Source: Mitsuaria sp. WAJ17
Lineage (GTDB): Bacteria; Pseudomonadota; Gammaproteobacteria; Burkholderiales; Burkholderiaceae_C
Reading direction: 5' to 3'
Length of the DNA: 64,000 nt
NCBI RefSeq assembly: GCF_014174515.1
Contig: NZ_JACJUG010000003.1
Span: 62,001-126,000 of the forward strand
Part shown: in pieces, positions 35,599 through 45,466 of the stretch
Layout of the letters: each line of letters opens with the position of its first letter
Numbering within the stretch: the first letter of the stretch is position 1
Made by a program: the position numbers and the translations under genes
Notes under the pieces: generated by a model
What the model was told of the DNA's origin: nothing
The model's database searches: none
What the model saw: only the letters and a program-made list of their open reading frames with translations

Positions 35599-36348
35599 TC
35601 AGCGCTCAGGATCCAGCCGGTCGATCGCGTCGGTGATCAGGCCGTCCAGGCCTTGGGCGCGCAGGCGGGTCGCGGTGGCTTCGTCATTGACCGTGTAGAC
35701 CAGGGCCCGCATGCCGGCGGCATGGATGGCCTCGATTCGCGCCCGGTCCATCAGGCGGTAGTTGGTGATGACGGCGCAGCAGCCCAGTGCCTGGGCCTCG
35801 TCCAGCCAGCTGTCGCGGTGCTTGTCCAGCAGCAGGGCGCGGCGCTCTGCGGGCGCACTGCTGCGCACGCCTTCGAGGGCTTCGGGCTGGAAGGAGCTGA
35901 AGAGCGGCCGCAGGCGCTGGTCCGCCCAAAGCCGCGTGACCTCGCGGCCCAGCACCTCGCCAGTCTCCCGGGCCTGGCCGGGGTTGGGCTTGAGCTCGAT
36001 GTTGATGGCGCTGTGGTTGGCGATCAGGAAGGCCGCGACGGCCTCCAGCGAAGCGACGGGCTCGCCCGCGTGGTGGGGGCTGTGCCAGCCGCCGGCGTCC
36101 AGTCTGGAGAGCTGACTCCAATCGAGCGCTCCGGCAGGTCCGCGGCCGCTGGTGGTTCGGTCCAAGTCATCGTCATGCAGCAAGAAGGGCACGCCGTCCC
36201 GCGAAAGCTTGAGGTCGCACTCAAAGGCCCGGTAGCCGAAGCCGGCGCCGGCCCGGAAGGCGGCCAGGGTGTTCTCAGGCGCCAGGCGTCCGGCGCCTCG
36301 GTGGGCGATCCAGAAGGGCAGGGGCCAGGGCGTGGAGGCTTGCTTCAT
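35599..36348 (-). CDS. ugpQ: glycerophosphodiester phosphodiesterase
   Basis: This 249-residue TIM-barrel enzyme hydrolyses glycerophosphodiesters to glycerol 3-phosphate and an alcohol. The metal and catalytic residues are in IAHRGAGRLAPENT (H16, R17), FECDLKLSRDG and LLHDDDLDRTT. No signal peptide is present, which fits the cytoplasmic UgpQ form; no ugp ABC genes are nearby. It converges with the GNAT gene, the two ending nine bases apart. The start ATG gives the common N-terminus PFWIAHRGA. Confidence 0.93.
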   Translation of the reverse strand: MKQASTPWPLPFWIAHRGAGRLAPENTLAAFRAGAGFGYRAFECDLKLSRDGVPFLLHDDDLDRTTSGRGPAGALDWSQLSRLDAGGWHSPHHAGEPVASLEAVAAFLIANHSAINIELKPNPGQARETGEVLGREVTRLWADQRLRPLFSSFQPEALEGVRSSAPAERRALLLDKHRDSWLDEAQALGCCAVITNYRLMDRARIEAIHAAGMRALVYTVNDEATATRLRAQGLDGLITDAIDRLDPER

Positions 36349-36707
36349 GGCGGCAGGGCGGTGGTGGGCTGTCCCATTCTGCAGGTTCAGCGCCGCGCCT
36401 GAACAGCCCCGTGTCTCCTGGGGCGATGCCTCGGCACGCAGCTGTGCGCATGGTGCACTGCGGTAGGATTCAGGCCCGATGCCCAGTCAGGGACAGCCGG
36501 CCTCCACGCGGGGTCGTGATGCCTGCGCCGGTGCCGGGCCGCCGGGTGTGATCCGCCCGAGGCCCCGGTGGGGCGGGTCGGGAAGGGCGCAGGCGCCCGC
36601 TCGCACCTGGAGCGACGCCTGAAGAGGCCCGGTTCCACTGTTCCAGCCACGCCCGTGGTGGCTCGCCGCCGCGGACAACCCAGGGCCCCCGACCGGGCCC
36701 GGACGCC
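36349..36707 (+). promoter_or_regulatory. 359-base intergenic region before the FAD/Fe-S oxidoreductase
   Basis: No gene was found. A TAGGAT box (36464-36469) could be a -10 element, but no matching -35 box is seen. GGGCGC-AG-GCGCCC (36585-36598) is a small hairpin in the probable leader. The region is very GC-rich from 36480 on. It probably holds the divergent promoters of ugpQ and of the oxidoreductase gene. Confidence 0.35.
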
Positions 36708-39700
36708 ATGAATGCACCGCATCCGCTGATGCCCGAGATCCTGGACCACGCCGCCACGCACGAGGCCCCGCGCCTGCGCGAGATCCCCTACAACTACACC
36801 TCCTTCTCCGACCGCGAGATCGTGATCCGCATCCTGGGTGCTCGCGCCTGGGACCTGCTGAACTCGCTGCGCGAGGAGCGTCAGACGGGCCGGTCCGCCC
36901 GCATGCTCTATGAGGTGCTGGGTGACGTCTGGGTGGTGCAGCGCAACCCGTACCTGCAGGACGACCTGCTGGACAACCCGCGCCGCCGCGGCCAGCTGAT
37001 CGAGGCCTTGCACCACCGCCTTCATGAGGTCGAGCGCCGACGCAAACCTGAGGCCGATCCGCAACGCGACGCCTCCGTGGGCGAGCTGCTGCTGCTGGCC
37101 AGCCAGGCCGTTCGCCAGTTCTCCGACCAGTTCGAGGAGGTGGCCGAGTTGCGTCGCCGGGCCACCAAGACCCTGGGCCGCCACACGGCCCGCGACAACA
37201 TCAAGTTCGATGGCCTATCTCGCGTGGCCCACGTGACGGACGCCACCGACTGGCGCGTCGAGTACCCCTTCGTCGTGCTGACCCCGGACAGCGAGGCCGA
37301 GATGGCCCGCCTGGTCAAGGCCTGCATCGAGCTGGGCCTGACCATCATCCCGCGTGGGGGCGGCACCGGCTACACCGGCGGTGCCGTGCCGCTCGTGTGG
37401 AAGAGCGCCGTCATCAACACCGAGAAGCTGGAGGCCCTGCGCGGCGTCGAGATGATCCAGTTGCCGGGCCTGGACCGGCCTGTGGCCACCGTGTTCAGCG
37501 AGGCCGGCGTGGTCACGCAGCGCGTGTCCGACCTCGCTGAGCAGCATGGTTTCGTTTTCGCCGTTGACCCCACCAGCGCCGAGGCCTCCTGCGTGGGCGG
37601 CAACATCGCGATGAACGCGGGCGGCAAGAAGGCCGTGCTGTGGGGCACCGCGCTGGACAACCTGGCCAGCTGGAAGATGGTGACGCCCGAGGCCAAGTGG
37701 CTGGAGGTGATCCGGCTGAATCACAACCTGGGCAAGATCCATGACGTCGAGACCGCCAGCTTTGAGCTGCGCTACTACGACGCCTCGGGCAAGAAGCTGG
37801 AGCGCACCGAGCGCCTGGACATCCCCGGCAGGACCTTCCGCAAGGAGGGCCTGGGCAAGGACGTCACCGACAAGTTCCTGGCCGGCCTGCCCGGCATCCA
37901 GAAGGAAGGCTGCGACGGCCTGATCACCAGCTGCCGTTGGGTGGTGCATCGCATGCCCAAGCATGTGCGCACGGTCTGCCTGGAGTTCTTCGGCAATCCC
38001 AAGGACTGTGTGCCGTCCATCGTGGACATCAAGGACTTCATGTTCGCGGAGGCCAAGCACGAGGGCGGCGCCATCCTCGCGGGCCTGGAGCACCTGGACG
38101 ACCGCTACCTGAAGGCCGTGGGCTACTCGACCAAGAGCAAGCGTGGCGGCTTGCCCAAGATGGTGCTGATCGGCGACATCGTCGGCGACGACGAGGACCG
38201 CGTGGCCCGCGCCACCAGCGAGGTCGTGCGCCTGGCCAACGGCCGTTCGGGCGAGGGCTTCGTGGCCGTGTCGGCCGACGCGCGCAAGAAGTTCTGGCTG
38301 GACCGCAAGCGCACCGCCGCCATCTCCAAGCACACCAACGCCTTCAAGGTGAACGAGGACGTGGTGATCCCGCTGCCCCGCATGGGCGAGTACACCCTGG
38401 GCATCGAGCGCATCAACATCGAGCTCTCGCTGCGCAACAAGCTGGCCCTGGTGGATCGCCTCAAGGCCTTCTTCCGCCAGGAGCGCCTGCCCCTGGGCAA
38501 GACCGACGACGCCAGCGAGATCCCCAGCGCCGAGCTGTTGGAGGATCGCGTGCAGCAGGCCTTGGCCTTGCTGGATGAAGTGGGCGCCCTGTGGCAGAGC
38601 TGGAAGGACGGCCTGGACGTTGTCCAGCCGGGCACCCAGCGCAGCTTCTTTGACCAGCTGCAGGACAAGAGCCTGCGCGCCTCCTGGAAGACGCAGATCT
38701 TCAAGCCCCTGCAGGCGGTGTTCGCCGGCGCCGCCTTCGCCGACATCCTGGCCGAGTGCAAGCGCATCCACCAGGAAGTGCTCAAGGGCCGCGTGTGGGT
38801 GGCCCTGCACATGCATGCCGGCGACGGCAATGTGCACACCAACATCCCGGTGAACTCCGACAACTACGAGATGCTCCAGACCGCCCACGAGGCGGTGGGC
38901 CGCATCATGAAGCTGGCGCGCTCGCTGGACGGCGTGATCTCGGGCGAGCACGGCATCGGCATCACCAAGCTGGAGTTCCTCACCGACGAGGAGCTGGCCG
39001 ACTTCGCGCAGTACAAGGCCGACGTTGACCCGGAAGGCCGCTTCAACAAGGGCAAGCTGCTGAGGCCCAACGCCAGCACGCACGGCACCTTCGCTGACCT
39101 CACCAATGCCTACACGCCCAGCTTCGGGCTGATGGGGCATGAGTCGCTGATCATGCAGCAGAGTGACATCGGCGCCATCAGCGAGAGCGTCAAGGACTGC
39201 CTGCGCTGTGGCAAGTGCAAGCCGGTGTGCGCGACCCACGTGCCGCGCGCCAACCTGCTCTACAGCCCGCGCAACAAGATCCTCGCCACCTCGTTGCTGG
39301 TCGAGGCCTTCCTGTACGAGGAGCAGACCCGCCGCGGCGTGTCCATCAAGCACTGGGAGGAGTTCGAGGATGTGGCTGACCACTGCACGGTCTGCCACAA
39401 GTGCGCCACGCCCTGCCCGGTGAAGATCGACTTCGGCGACGTCACCATGAACATGCGCAACCTGCTGCGCAAAATGGGCCAGAAGAGCTTCCGCCCCGGC
39501 AATGCCGCGGCCATGTTCATGCTCAACGCCACCAACCCCGAGACCATCAAGATGGCCCGCACGGCCATGGTGGGCGTGGGCTTCAAGGCGCAGCGTCTGG
39601 CGCACGACCTGCTCAAGGGCCTGGCCCGCAAGCAGACCGAGGCGCCACGTGCCACGGTGGGCACCGCGCCCATCAAGGAGCAGGTGATCCACTTCATCAA

Positions 39701-40610
39701 CAAGAAGCTGCCTGGCGGTCTGCCCAAGAAGACGGCCCGCGCCCTGCTGGACATCGAGGACAAGGCCTACGTGCCCATCATCCGCGACCCTGGCAAGACC
39801 ACCGTCGATTCCGAGGCCGTGTTCTATTTCCCCGGCTGCGGCTCTGAGCGCCTCTTCAGCCAGGTGGGGCTGGCCACCCAGGCCATGCTGTGGCACGCCG
39901 GTGTGCAGACCGTGCTGCCGCCGGGCTATCTGTGCTGCGGCTATCCGCAGCGCGGCTCGGGCCAGTTCGACAAGGCCGACAAGATGATCACCGACAACCG
40001 GGTGCTCTTCCATCGTGTCGCCAACACGCTGAACTACCTGGACATCAAGACCGTGGTCGTGTCCTGCGGCACCTGCTTTGACCAGCTGCAGGGCTACAAG
40101 TTCGAGGACATCTTCCCTGGCTGCCGCATCGTGGACATCCACGAGTATTTGCTGGAGCGTGGCATCACCCTCGATTCCAAGAAGGCCTACCTCTACCACG
40201 ATCCCTGCCACTCGCCCATGAAGCAGCAGGACCCGATGAAGACGGTGCAGGCCCTTGTGGGCCCCGAGGTGGTCAAGAGCGAGCGCTGCTGCGGCGAGTC
40301 CGGCACCCTGGGCGTGACCCGGCCTGACATCTCCACCCAGGTCCGCTTCCGCAAGGAGGAGGAACTGCGCAAGGTCGAGACCCAGTTGCGGGACGCCGGC
40401 AAGGTCGGCACCCAGGAGGACCTCAAGATCCTCACCAGCTGCCCCAGCTGCCTGCAGGGCCTGAGCCGCTACGGCAACGACCTTCAGAACGGCCTACTGG
40501 AGGCCGACTACATCGTCGTCGAGATGGCTCGCCAGATCCTGGGCGAGCAGTGGATGCCCGACTACGTCGCGCAGGCGAACGCCGGTGGCATCGAACGCGT
40601 GCTGGTCTGA
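36708..40610 (+). CDS. DUF3683-FAD-Fe-S (CCG) fusion oxidoreductase, D-lactate dehydrogenase-like
   Basis: This 1300-residue protein joins an N-terminal DUF3683 domain (about residues 1-160), an FAD-binding type 4 domain ([15 protein letters not shown]), a FAD-linked oxidase C-terminal domain, two ferredoxin-type [4Fe-4S] motifs ([11 protein letters not shown] near residue 830, [12 protein letters not shown] near 895) and two cysteine-rich CCG-type segments (CCGYPQRG and CCGESGTLG). It probably oxidises D-lactate or another 2-hydroxyacid and passes electrons to quinone or cytochrome. The whole fusion is standard for Betaproteobacteria. It is monocistronic, with a terminator 84 bases after the stop. 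Confidence 0.92.
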   Translation: MNAPHPLMPEILDHAATHEAPRLREIPYNYTSFSDREIVIRILGARAWDLLNSLREERQTGRSARMLYEVLGDVWVVQRNPYLQDDLLDNPRRRGQLIEALHHRLHEVERRRKPEADPQRDASVGELLLLASQAVRQFSDQFEEVAELRRRATKTLGRHTARDNIKFDGLSRVAHVTDATDWRVEYPFVVLTPDSEAEMARLVKACIELGLTIIPRGGGTGYTGGAVPLVWKSAVINTEKLEALRGVEMIQLPGLDRPVATVFSEAGVVTQRVSDLAEQHGFVFAVDPTSAEASCVGGNIAMNAGGKKAVLWGTALDNLASWKMVTPEAKWLEVIRLNHNLGKIHDVETASFELRYYDASGKKLERTERLDIPGRTFRKEGLGKDVTDKFLAGLPGIQKEGCDGLITSCRWVVHRMPKHVRTVCLEFFGNPKDCVPSIVDIKDFMFAEAKHEGGAILAGLEHLDDRYLKAVGYSTKSKRGGLPKMVLIGDIVGDDEDRVARATSEVVRLANGRSGEGFVAVSADARKKFWLDRKRTAAISKHTNAFKVNEDVVIPLPRMGEYTLGIERINIELSLRNKLALVDRLKAFFRQERLPLGKTDDASEIPSAELLEDRVQQALALLDEVGALWQSWKDGLDVVQPGTQRSFFDQLQDKSLRASWKTQIFKPLQAVFAGAAFADILAECKRIHQEVLKGRVWVALHMHAGDGNVHTNIPVNSDNYEMLQTAHEAVGRIMKLARSLDGVISGEHGIGITKLEFLTDEELADFAQYKADVDPEGRFNKGKLLRPNASTHGTFADLTNAYTPSFGLMGHESLIMQQSDIGAISESVKDCLRCGKCKPVCATHVPRANLLYSPRNKILATSLLVEAFLYEEQTRRGVSIKHWEEFEDVADHCTVCHKCATPCPVKIDFGDVTMNMRNLLRKMGQKSFRPGNAAAMFMLNATNPETIKMARTAMVGVGFKAQRLAHDLLKGLARKQTEAPRATVGTAPIKEQVIHFINKKLPGGLPKKTARALLDIEDKAYVPIIRDPGKTTVDSEAVFYFPGCGSERLFSQVGLATQAMLWHAGVQTVLPPGYLCCGYPQRGSGQFDKADKMITDNRVLFHRVANTLNYLDIKTVVVSCGTCFDQLQGYKFEDIFPGCRIVDIHEYLLERGITLDSKKAYLYHDPCHSPMKQQDPMKTVQALVGPEVVKSERCCGESGTLGVTRPDISTQVRFRKEEELRKVETQLRDAGKVGTQEDLKILTSCPSCLQGLSRYGNDLQNGLLEADYIVVEMARQILGEQWMPDYVAQANAGGIERVLV

Positions 40611-40693
40611 ATCCCCCTTACGCGCTTCGCGCGCCCCCAGGGGGCACTCACGGCTGCCCGGCGGAGCCGGATCAGCGTCAGTCGCTCCGAGCG

Positions 40694-40732
40694 AAAAGGC
40701 CCGGCGGCTGCGCAGCGGGCCTTTTCTTTTTT
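40694..40732 (+). terminator. intrinsic terminator after the FAD/Fe-S oxidoreductase gene
   Basis: AAAAGGCCCG pairs with GGGCCTTTT over a short GC-rich loop, followed by CTTTTTT. The stem starts 84 bases after the stop codon at 40610. Confidence 0.85.
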
Positions 40733-40833
40733 GTAACACCGGCTTAGGGGCTCGAGACCGTACTCAGTGACTCGCCCGGGCTCAGCCCCGCCCGCGCCCG
40801 CCGTCGCACGGCTGATGGCCCGTCGCTCCTGGC

Positions 40834-40858
40834 GCACCAGGCACCAGGCACCAGGCAC
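40834..40858. repeat. short tandem repeat, GCACCAG units
   Basis: GCACCAG is repeated three times with a partial fourth unit, just downstream of the broken Bug gene. Such short tandem repeats change copy number by slippage. No functional role is suggested by the position. Confidence 0.6.
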
Positions 40859-40891
40859 TCCCCCCTGGAGCGCTGGTGTCGGCAGGGGCAC

Positions 40892-41902
40892 TTACTCAGC
40901 CGTGATGCGGCGGGACTTGATGAGGGCATGCCAGAACTCGGTCTCGCGCTGGATGTGGCGGGCCAGGGCGGCACCGTCGCTGGGGGCGACCTCGAGGCCG
41001 AAGTCCTCGAGGCGGGCTTTCACCTCAGGCGTGGCCAGGGCCTTCTGAAGCTCGCTGCTCAGGCGCTGGACGATGGCTTCGGGCGTGCCCTTGGGGACGA
41101 AGAGGCCTTGCCAGGCCGAGAGCTCGACGTCCTTGATGCCCAACTCGGCGAATGTGGGCACGTCGGGCAGGGTGGCCACGCGCCTGGAGGAAAGAACGGC
41201 CAGGGGCTTGAGCTTGCCGCTGCGGAAATGGGGCAGGGCGGCGGCGGTATCCAGCACACCCATGGGTACGACGCCGGCCAGCATGTCCTGCGTGGCGAAG
41301 GCGGTGCCGCGGTAGGGCACGTGCACGATGAAGCTGCCGCTGCGCTCCTTGATCAGCTCCATCGCCAGGTGATGCGGGCTGCCGATGCCGGGCGAGGCGT
41401 AGCTGAACTTGCCGGGGTTCTTCTGCACCAGGTCCAGCCACTACGCCAGGCTGCTGATACCGGACTGCGCGTTGACGCTCAGCACCAGCGGGAAGCGGGC
41501 CATGAAGCCCACGGGCACGAAATCGCTGACGGCATAGGGCAGCTTGCGGAACAGCGCGCTGTTGAAGACCATTGCGCCGTTGTCGCCGCTGAGCAGGGTG
41601 TAGCCGTCGGGGGCGGACTTGGCGGCGTTGTCGGTGCCGATCTGGCCGGCGGCGCCGGGGCGGTTGTCGATGATCAGGGTCTGGCCCAGTTGCCGGCCCA
41701 GTTGGGGGGCGAGCTGGCGGGCAAGGAAATCGGAACCGCCGCCGGCCGGATAGGCCACCACCCAGCGGACGGGCTTGGTTGGCCAGCTGTCGGCCACGGC
41801 CTCTGGCGCAGCCAGGCTCCCGGCTCCCAGCGCGACCAGCATGCCCAGGGCGCGGCGGCGGGAGGGGGAGGGGGCGGAAGTCGGCTGTCGGCGCATGGGC
41901 AT
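40892..41902 (-). pseudogene. Bug-family tripartite tricarboxylate receptor, interrupted by one TAG codon
   Basis: The complete frame of 336 codons would encode a periplasmic binding protein of the Bug (TctC) family: a twin-arginine-like signal (SRRRALGML), WPTKPVRWVVAYPAGGGSD, NRPGAAGQIGTDNAAKSAPDGY and the second lobe ending in the usual DUR-like helix. The reading frame is broken at codon 154 by TAG (41443-41441), between the residues SSLA and WLDLVQKNPGKFSYASPG, and continues in the same frame afterward, so a single base change is the simplest cause. AGGAGA precedes the ATG. Either this is a recent inactivation, a sequencing error, or the two halves are expressed separately, which is unlikely. 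Confidence 0.85.
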
Positions 41903-42012
41903 GGCGTCTCCTGTAGGCTGGGGCTTGGGTGTTCCGGCGCGAGCTTGCCGCTGCACCTGGCGTGGATTCTGGCGCAGCAGTCGGGCGCGGGGCTTACGGG
42001 GCTTGCGCATGA

Positions 42013-42028
42013 GGCAAGGACTGACCCC
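42013..42028 (-). repeat. near copy of the dispersed element (two mismatches)
   Basis: GGCAAGGACTGACCCC differs from GGCAAGACCTGACCCC at two positions. It sits between the broken Bug gene and the HIT gene. Confidence 0.35.
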
Positions 42029-42098
42029 CGCAAGGGATACCGCAGTCCTTGACGGATACTGGCCCGATTTCAGATGCCCCCTGCGGCCAGGACCTGCC

Positions 42099-42551
42099 AT
42101 GAGCGCCAACGCCCCATTGCCCGACTGCCCCCTGTGCCGCGAGCCCGGCGGGATCCCGGTGTTCCAGGCCCCGCAATGGCGCCTGATACGGGCCGAGGAC
42201 GCGAACTTCCCGGCCTTCTACCGTCTTGTCTGGCAGGCCCATGTGGCCGAGTTCAGTGATCTGGGCCCCGACCAGCGGCAGGCCTGCATGGAGGCAGTCT
42301 GCGCCGTGGAGCAGGTGCTGCGCGAGGGCCTGCGGCCGACCAAGATCAATGTGGCCAGCCTGGGCAATGTGGTGCCGCACCTGCACTGGCACGTGATCGC
42401 GCGCTTCGACTGGGACAGCCACTTCCCCAATCCCGTCTGGGGCGCGGCCCTGCGAGAGCTGCCGGACGCGGCGGTGCAGCGCCTGCCGCTGTCGCTGCAG
42501 GCGCTGGATCAGCGCATGAGCGAGCGACTGCAGGGGCTGCTGGTGCCCTGA
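42099..42551 (+). CDS. HIT-family protein
   Basis: This 150-residue protein has the histidine triad HLHWHVI (H94, H96, H98) near the end of the HIT fold. A CPLC pair (C10, C13) at the N-terminus may bind zinc, as in several HIT subfamilies. HIT proteins hydrolyse or transfer nucleotides (for example AMP from adenylated substrates). The ATG has AGGA seven bases before it. The exact substrate is not clear. It stands alone, divergent from the Bug pseudogene. Confidence 0.9.
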   Translation: MSANAPLPDCPLCREPGGIPVFQAPQWRLIRAEDANFPAFYRLVWQAHVAEFSDLGPDQRQACMEAVCAVEQVLREGLRPTKINVASLGNVVPHLHWHVIARFDWDSHFPNPVWGAALRELPDAAVQRLPLSLQALDQRMSERLQGLLVP

Positions 42552-42653
42552 GCCGCGAGCGAGGCTCGCTGGAATTGTCACAGAGTGCATGACGACGCGA
42601 GTGGTGTGGTGAGGCCCATGCAAGGGAATGCCCCATGGCCAGCGGGCTTTCAA

Positions 42654-42669
42654 GGGTCAGGCCTTGCCC
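42654..42669 (+). repeat. near copy of the dispersed element (one mismatch)
   Basis: GGGTCAGGCCTTGCCC carries a C in place of T in the core. It lies 48 bases upstream of the sRNA candidate. Confidence 0.4.
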
Positions 42670-42701
42670 GAGCGGTCTGCTGAGGTGCTTGCATCCGCAT
42701 A

Positions 42702-42852
42702 CAAACAACCCTGTCAGGATTGTCGGTCTGCAAGGTCTTACAGCTTGCTGCAATCCCCCCGTCGGGCGATGCTTCGCCTGCAAGTCAGCGCCTATCGGCG
42801 CAGGCCTGCGGATCCCTCCTCTTAGGCCCCGCTCGCGCGGGGCCCTTTTTTT
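42702..42852 (+). ncRNA. possible structured small RNA with anti-Shine-Dalgarno motif
   Basis: The 470-base gap between the HIT gene and the DUF971 gene (42552-43021) has no credible coding frame but contains a row of hairpins on the plus strand: GGATTG/CAATCC (42717-42756) enclosing GCAAG/CTTGC, GGCGA/TCGCC (42765-42778) and GCGCC/GGCGC (42788-42801), then a single-stranded CCTCCT (42815-42820) and a strong terminator. This is the layout of a trans-acting sRNA that pairs with ribosome binding sites. The 5' end is unknown and no promoter could be assigned with confidence. Confidence 0.4.
42825..42852 (+). terminator. strong intrinsic terminator of the sRNA candidate
   Basis: GGCCCCGC pairs with GCGGGGCC around TCGC, followed by a C and a run of seven T. 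It is one of the best terminators in the window, and no annotated gene ends close before it. Confidence 0.85.
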
Positions 42853-43021
42853 GTGGAGCGGGTTTTCAGCGGGCCCTGTTGCCTGCGCGGTGCTGCTGCG
42901 ACGGCCCAGCCCGGCGCCGTGTCGGCGAACCCGGAGGCACCCTGCCGTCCATCGGGCCTTCTCCCGCCTCTTCAGCCCGCCCGGCTACACTGGAGCCCCC
43001 CAGGTTTTCCCCTCCCTCCCC

Positions 43022-43435
43022 ATGGCTGGCCTCAGCGCAGCAAGCCCCCTGCCTACCGACATCACCGTGCACCAGCAGTCCCGGCGGCTGGAGATTGCCT
43101 TCGATGACGGCGCGCGTTTCTCCATCCCCTTCGAGCTGTTGCGGGTGCTGAGCCCCTCGGCCGAGGTCAAGGGCCATGGCCCGGGCCAGGAGGTGCTGCA
43201 GACGGGGAAGCGAGAGGTCCTCATCGAGGCCCTCAGCCCCGTGGGCCACTATGCCGTGCAGCCGCGCTTCTCTGACGGCCACGACAGCGGTCTCTACACC
43301 TGGGACTACCTTTACGAGCTGGGCCTGCGCCAGGAGGCGTTGTGGGCCGAGTACCTCGCCCGGCTGGCAGCCGCCGGCCTGGACCGTGACGCGCCCATGG
43401 CGCCCAGGGGCGGCGGCCACTGCGCCAGCCACTGA
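43022..43435 (+). CDS. DUF971 (GBBH-like N-terminal) protein
   Basis: This 137-residue protein has the DUF971 fold (gamma-butyrobetaine-hydroxylase-like N-terminal domain) with the hallmarks LEIAFDDGARFSIPFELLRVLSPSAEV, VGHYAVQPRFSDGHDSGLYTWDYLYELG. It sits 30 bases before ubiE, the usual position in Burkholderiales, where it belongs to the ubiquinone region. Its own role is unclear; it may be an iron-sulfur or scaffold factor. A TACACT box upstream could be a promoter. Confidence 0.88.
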   Translation: MAGLSAASPLPTDITVHQQSRRLEIAFDDGARFSIPFELLRVLSPSAEVKGHGPGQEVLQTGKREVLIEALSPVGHYAVQPRFSDGHDSGLYTWDYLYELGLRQEALWAEYLARLAAAGLDRDAPMAPRGGGHCASH

Positions 43436-43465
43436 ACCGCTACACCCGAACCGATCGAGACCCTC

Positions 43466-44197
43466 ATGAGCAGCACCCACTTCGGCTTCCAGACCGTCGA
43501 CGAGCAGGAGAAAGCCGGCCGCGTGCGCGGCGTCTTCGACTCGGTGGCGTCCCGCTACGACATCATGAACGACCTGATGTCCATGGGACTGCACCGCGCC
43601 TGGAAAGCCTACACCGTGGCCGTGGCCAACCTCAAGGAAGGCGACCGAGTGCTGGACATCGCTGGCGGCACGGGCGATCTCTCCCGTGCCTTCGCCAGGC
43701 ACGTCGGCAGTACCGGCATGGTGGTGCACACCGACATCAACGAGGCCATGCTGCGCACCGGCCGCGACCGGCTGCTCAACGAAGGCCTGGTCCTGCCCAC
43801 CAATCTCTGCGACGCCGAGAAGCTCCCCTACAAGGACGCCAGCTTCGACCTTGTCAGCGTGGCCTTCGGTCTGCGCAACATGACGCACAAGGACTTGGCC
43901 CTGGCCGAGATGTGCCGCGTGCTCAAGCCGGGCGGCCGGCTGCTGGTGCTGGAGTTCTCCAAGGTGGCCGCACCCCTGCAGAAACCCTATGACTGGTACA
44001 GCTTCAAGATCCTGCCCCGGCTGGGCCAGATGATCGCGGGCGATGCCGACAGCTACCGCTACCTGGCCGAGTCCATCCGCATGCACCCGGGCCAGGCCGA
44101 GCTCAAGGCCCTCATGAAGCAGGCCGGCTTCGGCCACGTGGACGTGCACAACCTCAGCGCCGGCGTGGTGGCGCTGCACGTCGGCATCAAGTGCTGA
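43466..44197 (+). CDS. ubiE: ubiquinone/menaquinone methyltransferase UbiE
   Basis: This 243-residue SAM-dependent C-methyltransferase acts in ubiquinone (and menaquinone) synthesis. Motif I is [17 protein letters not shown], with DTSI-type post motifs (TDINEAML) and [19 protein letters not shown]; the N-terminus [21 protein letters not shown] is diagnostic. In many Burkholderiales a tim44-like gene, ubiJ and ubiB follow; here an exopolysaccharide locus follows instead, so the ubi cluster appears broken at this point. Confidence 0.97.
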   Translation: MSSTHFGFQTVDEQEKAGRVRGVFDSVASRYDIMNDLMSMGLHRAWKAYTVAVANLKEGDRVLDIAGGTGDLSRAFARHVGSTGMVVHTDINEAMLRTGRDRLLNEGLVLPTNLCDAEKLPYKDASFDLVSVAFGLRNMTHKDLALAEMCRVLKPGGRLLVLEFSKVAAPLQKPYDWYSFKILPRLGQMIAGDADSYRYLAESIRMHPGQAELKALMKQAGFGHVDVHNLSAGVVALHVGIKC

Positions 44198-44488
44198 GCC
44201 AGGACTGATCTCGCGCGGGGCCAGCCTCGGTCGTCCCGGGGTGCCCCTGCCGTCATGGCCCTCCGCTTTGCTCGGCCCCCGGTGCCTACATGTTGCGCGC
44301 AAGTCAAGGAAGTCCGCAAAAGCGCGGACCTTGCCGCCTTTTGCGGGGCTTGAATGCCTCTGCGGCCCCGCGGAGCCTCGTTACACTCCCCCCGGTACAG
44401 GCCAGGCCGCGATGCGGGCTGGCACTGCGCATCCGTCCGGCCGTCCTGCCGGCGGCGCAGGCAAGGGTGCAGCACGGTTTGGAGCGCT
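44198..44488 (+). promoter_or_regulatory. 291-base region between ubiE and the exopolysaccharide locus
   Basis: No gene was found. GTCCGC (44312-44317) and GCGGAC (44324-44329) form a hairpin without a T-run that may end ubiE transcripts. A TACACT box (44392-44397) about 90 bases before epsD could be part of the locus promoter, but no -35 box was matched. A sigma-54-like GG...GC pair is mis-spaced and was rejected. Confidence 0.35.
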
Positions 44489-45466
44489 ATGAAGACGACG
44501 ATGCAGCGGGTCTCTTTCCCCGACTTGACGCGGACAGCTGGCATGGTGGCGGCCCTGGCCGCCGTGGCCGCCCTTGTGGCGGCCTGCGGCGGCGGCAAGG
44601 GTGATGCCACGCAGACGGCCGCCAAGGTCAACAAGGAAGAGATCACCGTCCACCAGATCAACCAGCTGCTGCAGCGCCAGCCTGGCCTCAGTGAGAAGCA
44701 GGCGGACGCCCTGTCCCGCCAGCTCCTGGAACGCCTGATCGACCAGGAACTCTCCGTGCAAAAGGCCCAGGACCTCAAGCTGGACCGCGACCCGCGCGTG
44801 GTGCAGCAGGTCGAGGCCGCCAAGCGCGAGATCCTGGCGCGGGCCTATGCCGAGCGCATCGGCGAGTCCGTCAGCAAGCCCGCCCCTGACGAGATCGCGA
44901 AGTTCTATAACGAGAAGCCGGCCCTCTTCAAGGAGCGCCGGGTCTACAGCCTCCAGGAGATGAGCATCGAGGCCTCGCCCGACCAGTTCGAGGGCCTGCG
45001 CCAGCGCCTGCAGGGCTCGCGCAATCTCACCGAGTTCGCCGAATACCTGCGCGGTGCCGGCATCCGCTTCAACGTCAACGAGGCCGTGCGCCCGGCCGAA
45101 CAGCTCCCGCTCAACAGCCTGGACACCATCGCCCGCATGAAGGACGGCGACACCGCCGTGCAGGTCACGCCCTCTGGCCTGCAGCTGCTGCACGTGGCCA
45201 CCTCGCGCCTGAATCCGGTCGATGAGACCACGGCACGCCCGGCCGTGGAGGCCTTCCTGATCAACCAGCGCAAGGCCGAGGCCATCCAGAAGGACCTCAA
45301 GGCCCTGCGCGAGTCGGGCAAGATCGAGTACATGGGCAAGTTCGCGAGCAAGCCGGCAGTGGCTGCCTCGGCGGCTTCCGCGGCCGCCGCCGTCGTGCCT
45401 GCATCGTCCGCCTCGGCAGTCGAGGCACCGGCGAGCGATGCCGCCAAGAGCGTGGGGCTGAAGTGA
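44489..45466 (+). CDS. epsD: EpsD-family peptidyl-prolyl isomerase lipoprotein
   Basis: This 325-residue protein is a predicted lipoprotein (lipobox LVAAC at about residue 32) with a SurA-like helical N-domain (QINQLLQRQPGLSEKQADALSRQLLERLIDQEL) and a parvulin-like region beginning near KFYNEKPALFKERRVYSLQEM. It belongs to the EpsD family found in exopolysaccharide loci that contain exosortase, as in the methanolan locus of Methylobacillus. The first gene of the locus, it has GGAG five bases before the ATG. It may fold outer-membrane export components. The C-terminal tail is Ala/Ser-rich. Confidence 0.88.
   Translation: MKTTMQRVSFPDLTRTAGMVAALAAVAALVAACGGGKGDATQTAAKVNKEEITVHQINQLLQRQPGLSEKQADALSRQLLERLIDQELSVQKAQDLKLDRDPRVVQQVEAAKREILARAYAERIGESVSKPAPDEIAKFYNEKPALFKERRVYSLQEMSIEASPDQFEGLRQRLQGSRNLTEFAEYLRGAGIRFNVNEAVRPAEQLPLNSLDTIARMKDGDTAVQVTPSGLQLLHVATSRLNPVDETTARPAVEAFLINQRKAEAIQKDLKALRESGKIEYMGKFASKPAVAASAASAAAAVVPASSASAVEAPASDAAKSVGLK

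Noticed and set aside
40834..40858. CRISPR-like array
   Set aside because: Only a 7-base tandem unit with no spacers is present.
40892..41902. Programmed readthrough or recoding of the TAG codon in the Bug gene
   Set aside because: No recoding signal or downstream hairpin is visible, the codon is not at a conserved special position, and one point mutation or sequencing error explains it better.
42702..42852. Identification of the structured RNA as 6S RNA or the SRP RNA
   Set aside because: There is no long closing stem or open central bulge of 6S RNA and no SRP tetraloop-type sequence; the terminator follows the stems directly.
44256..44272. Sigma-54 promoter in front of epsD (TGGCCCTCCGCTTTGCT)
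   Set aside because: The GG and GC elements are 11 bases apart rather than 10, and the flanking bases match the consensus poorly.
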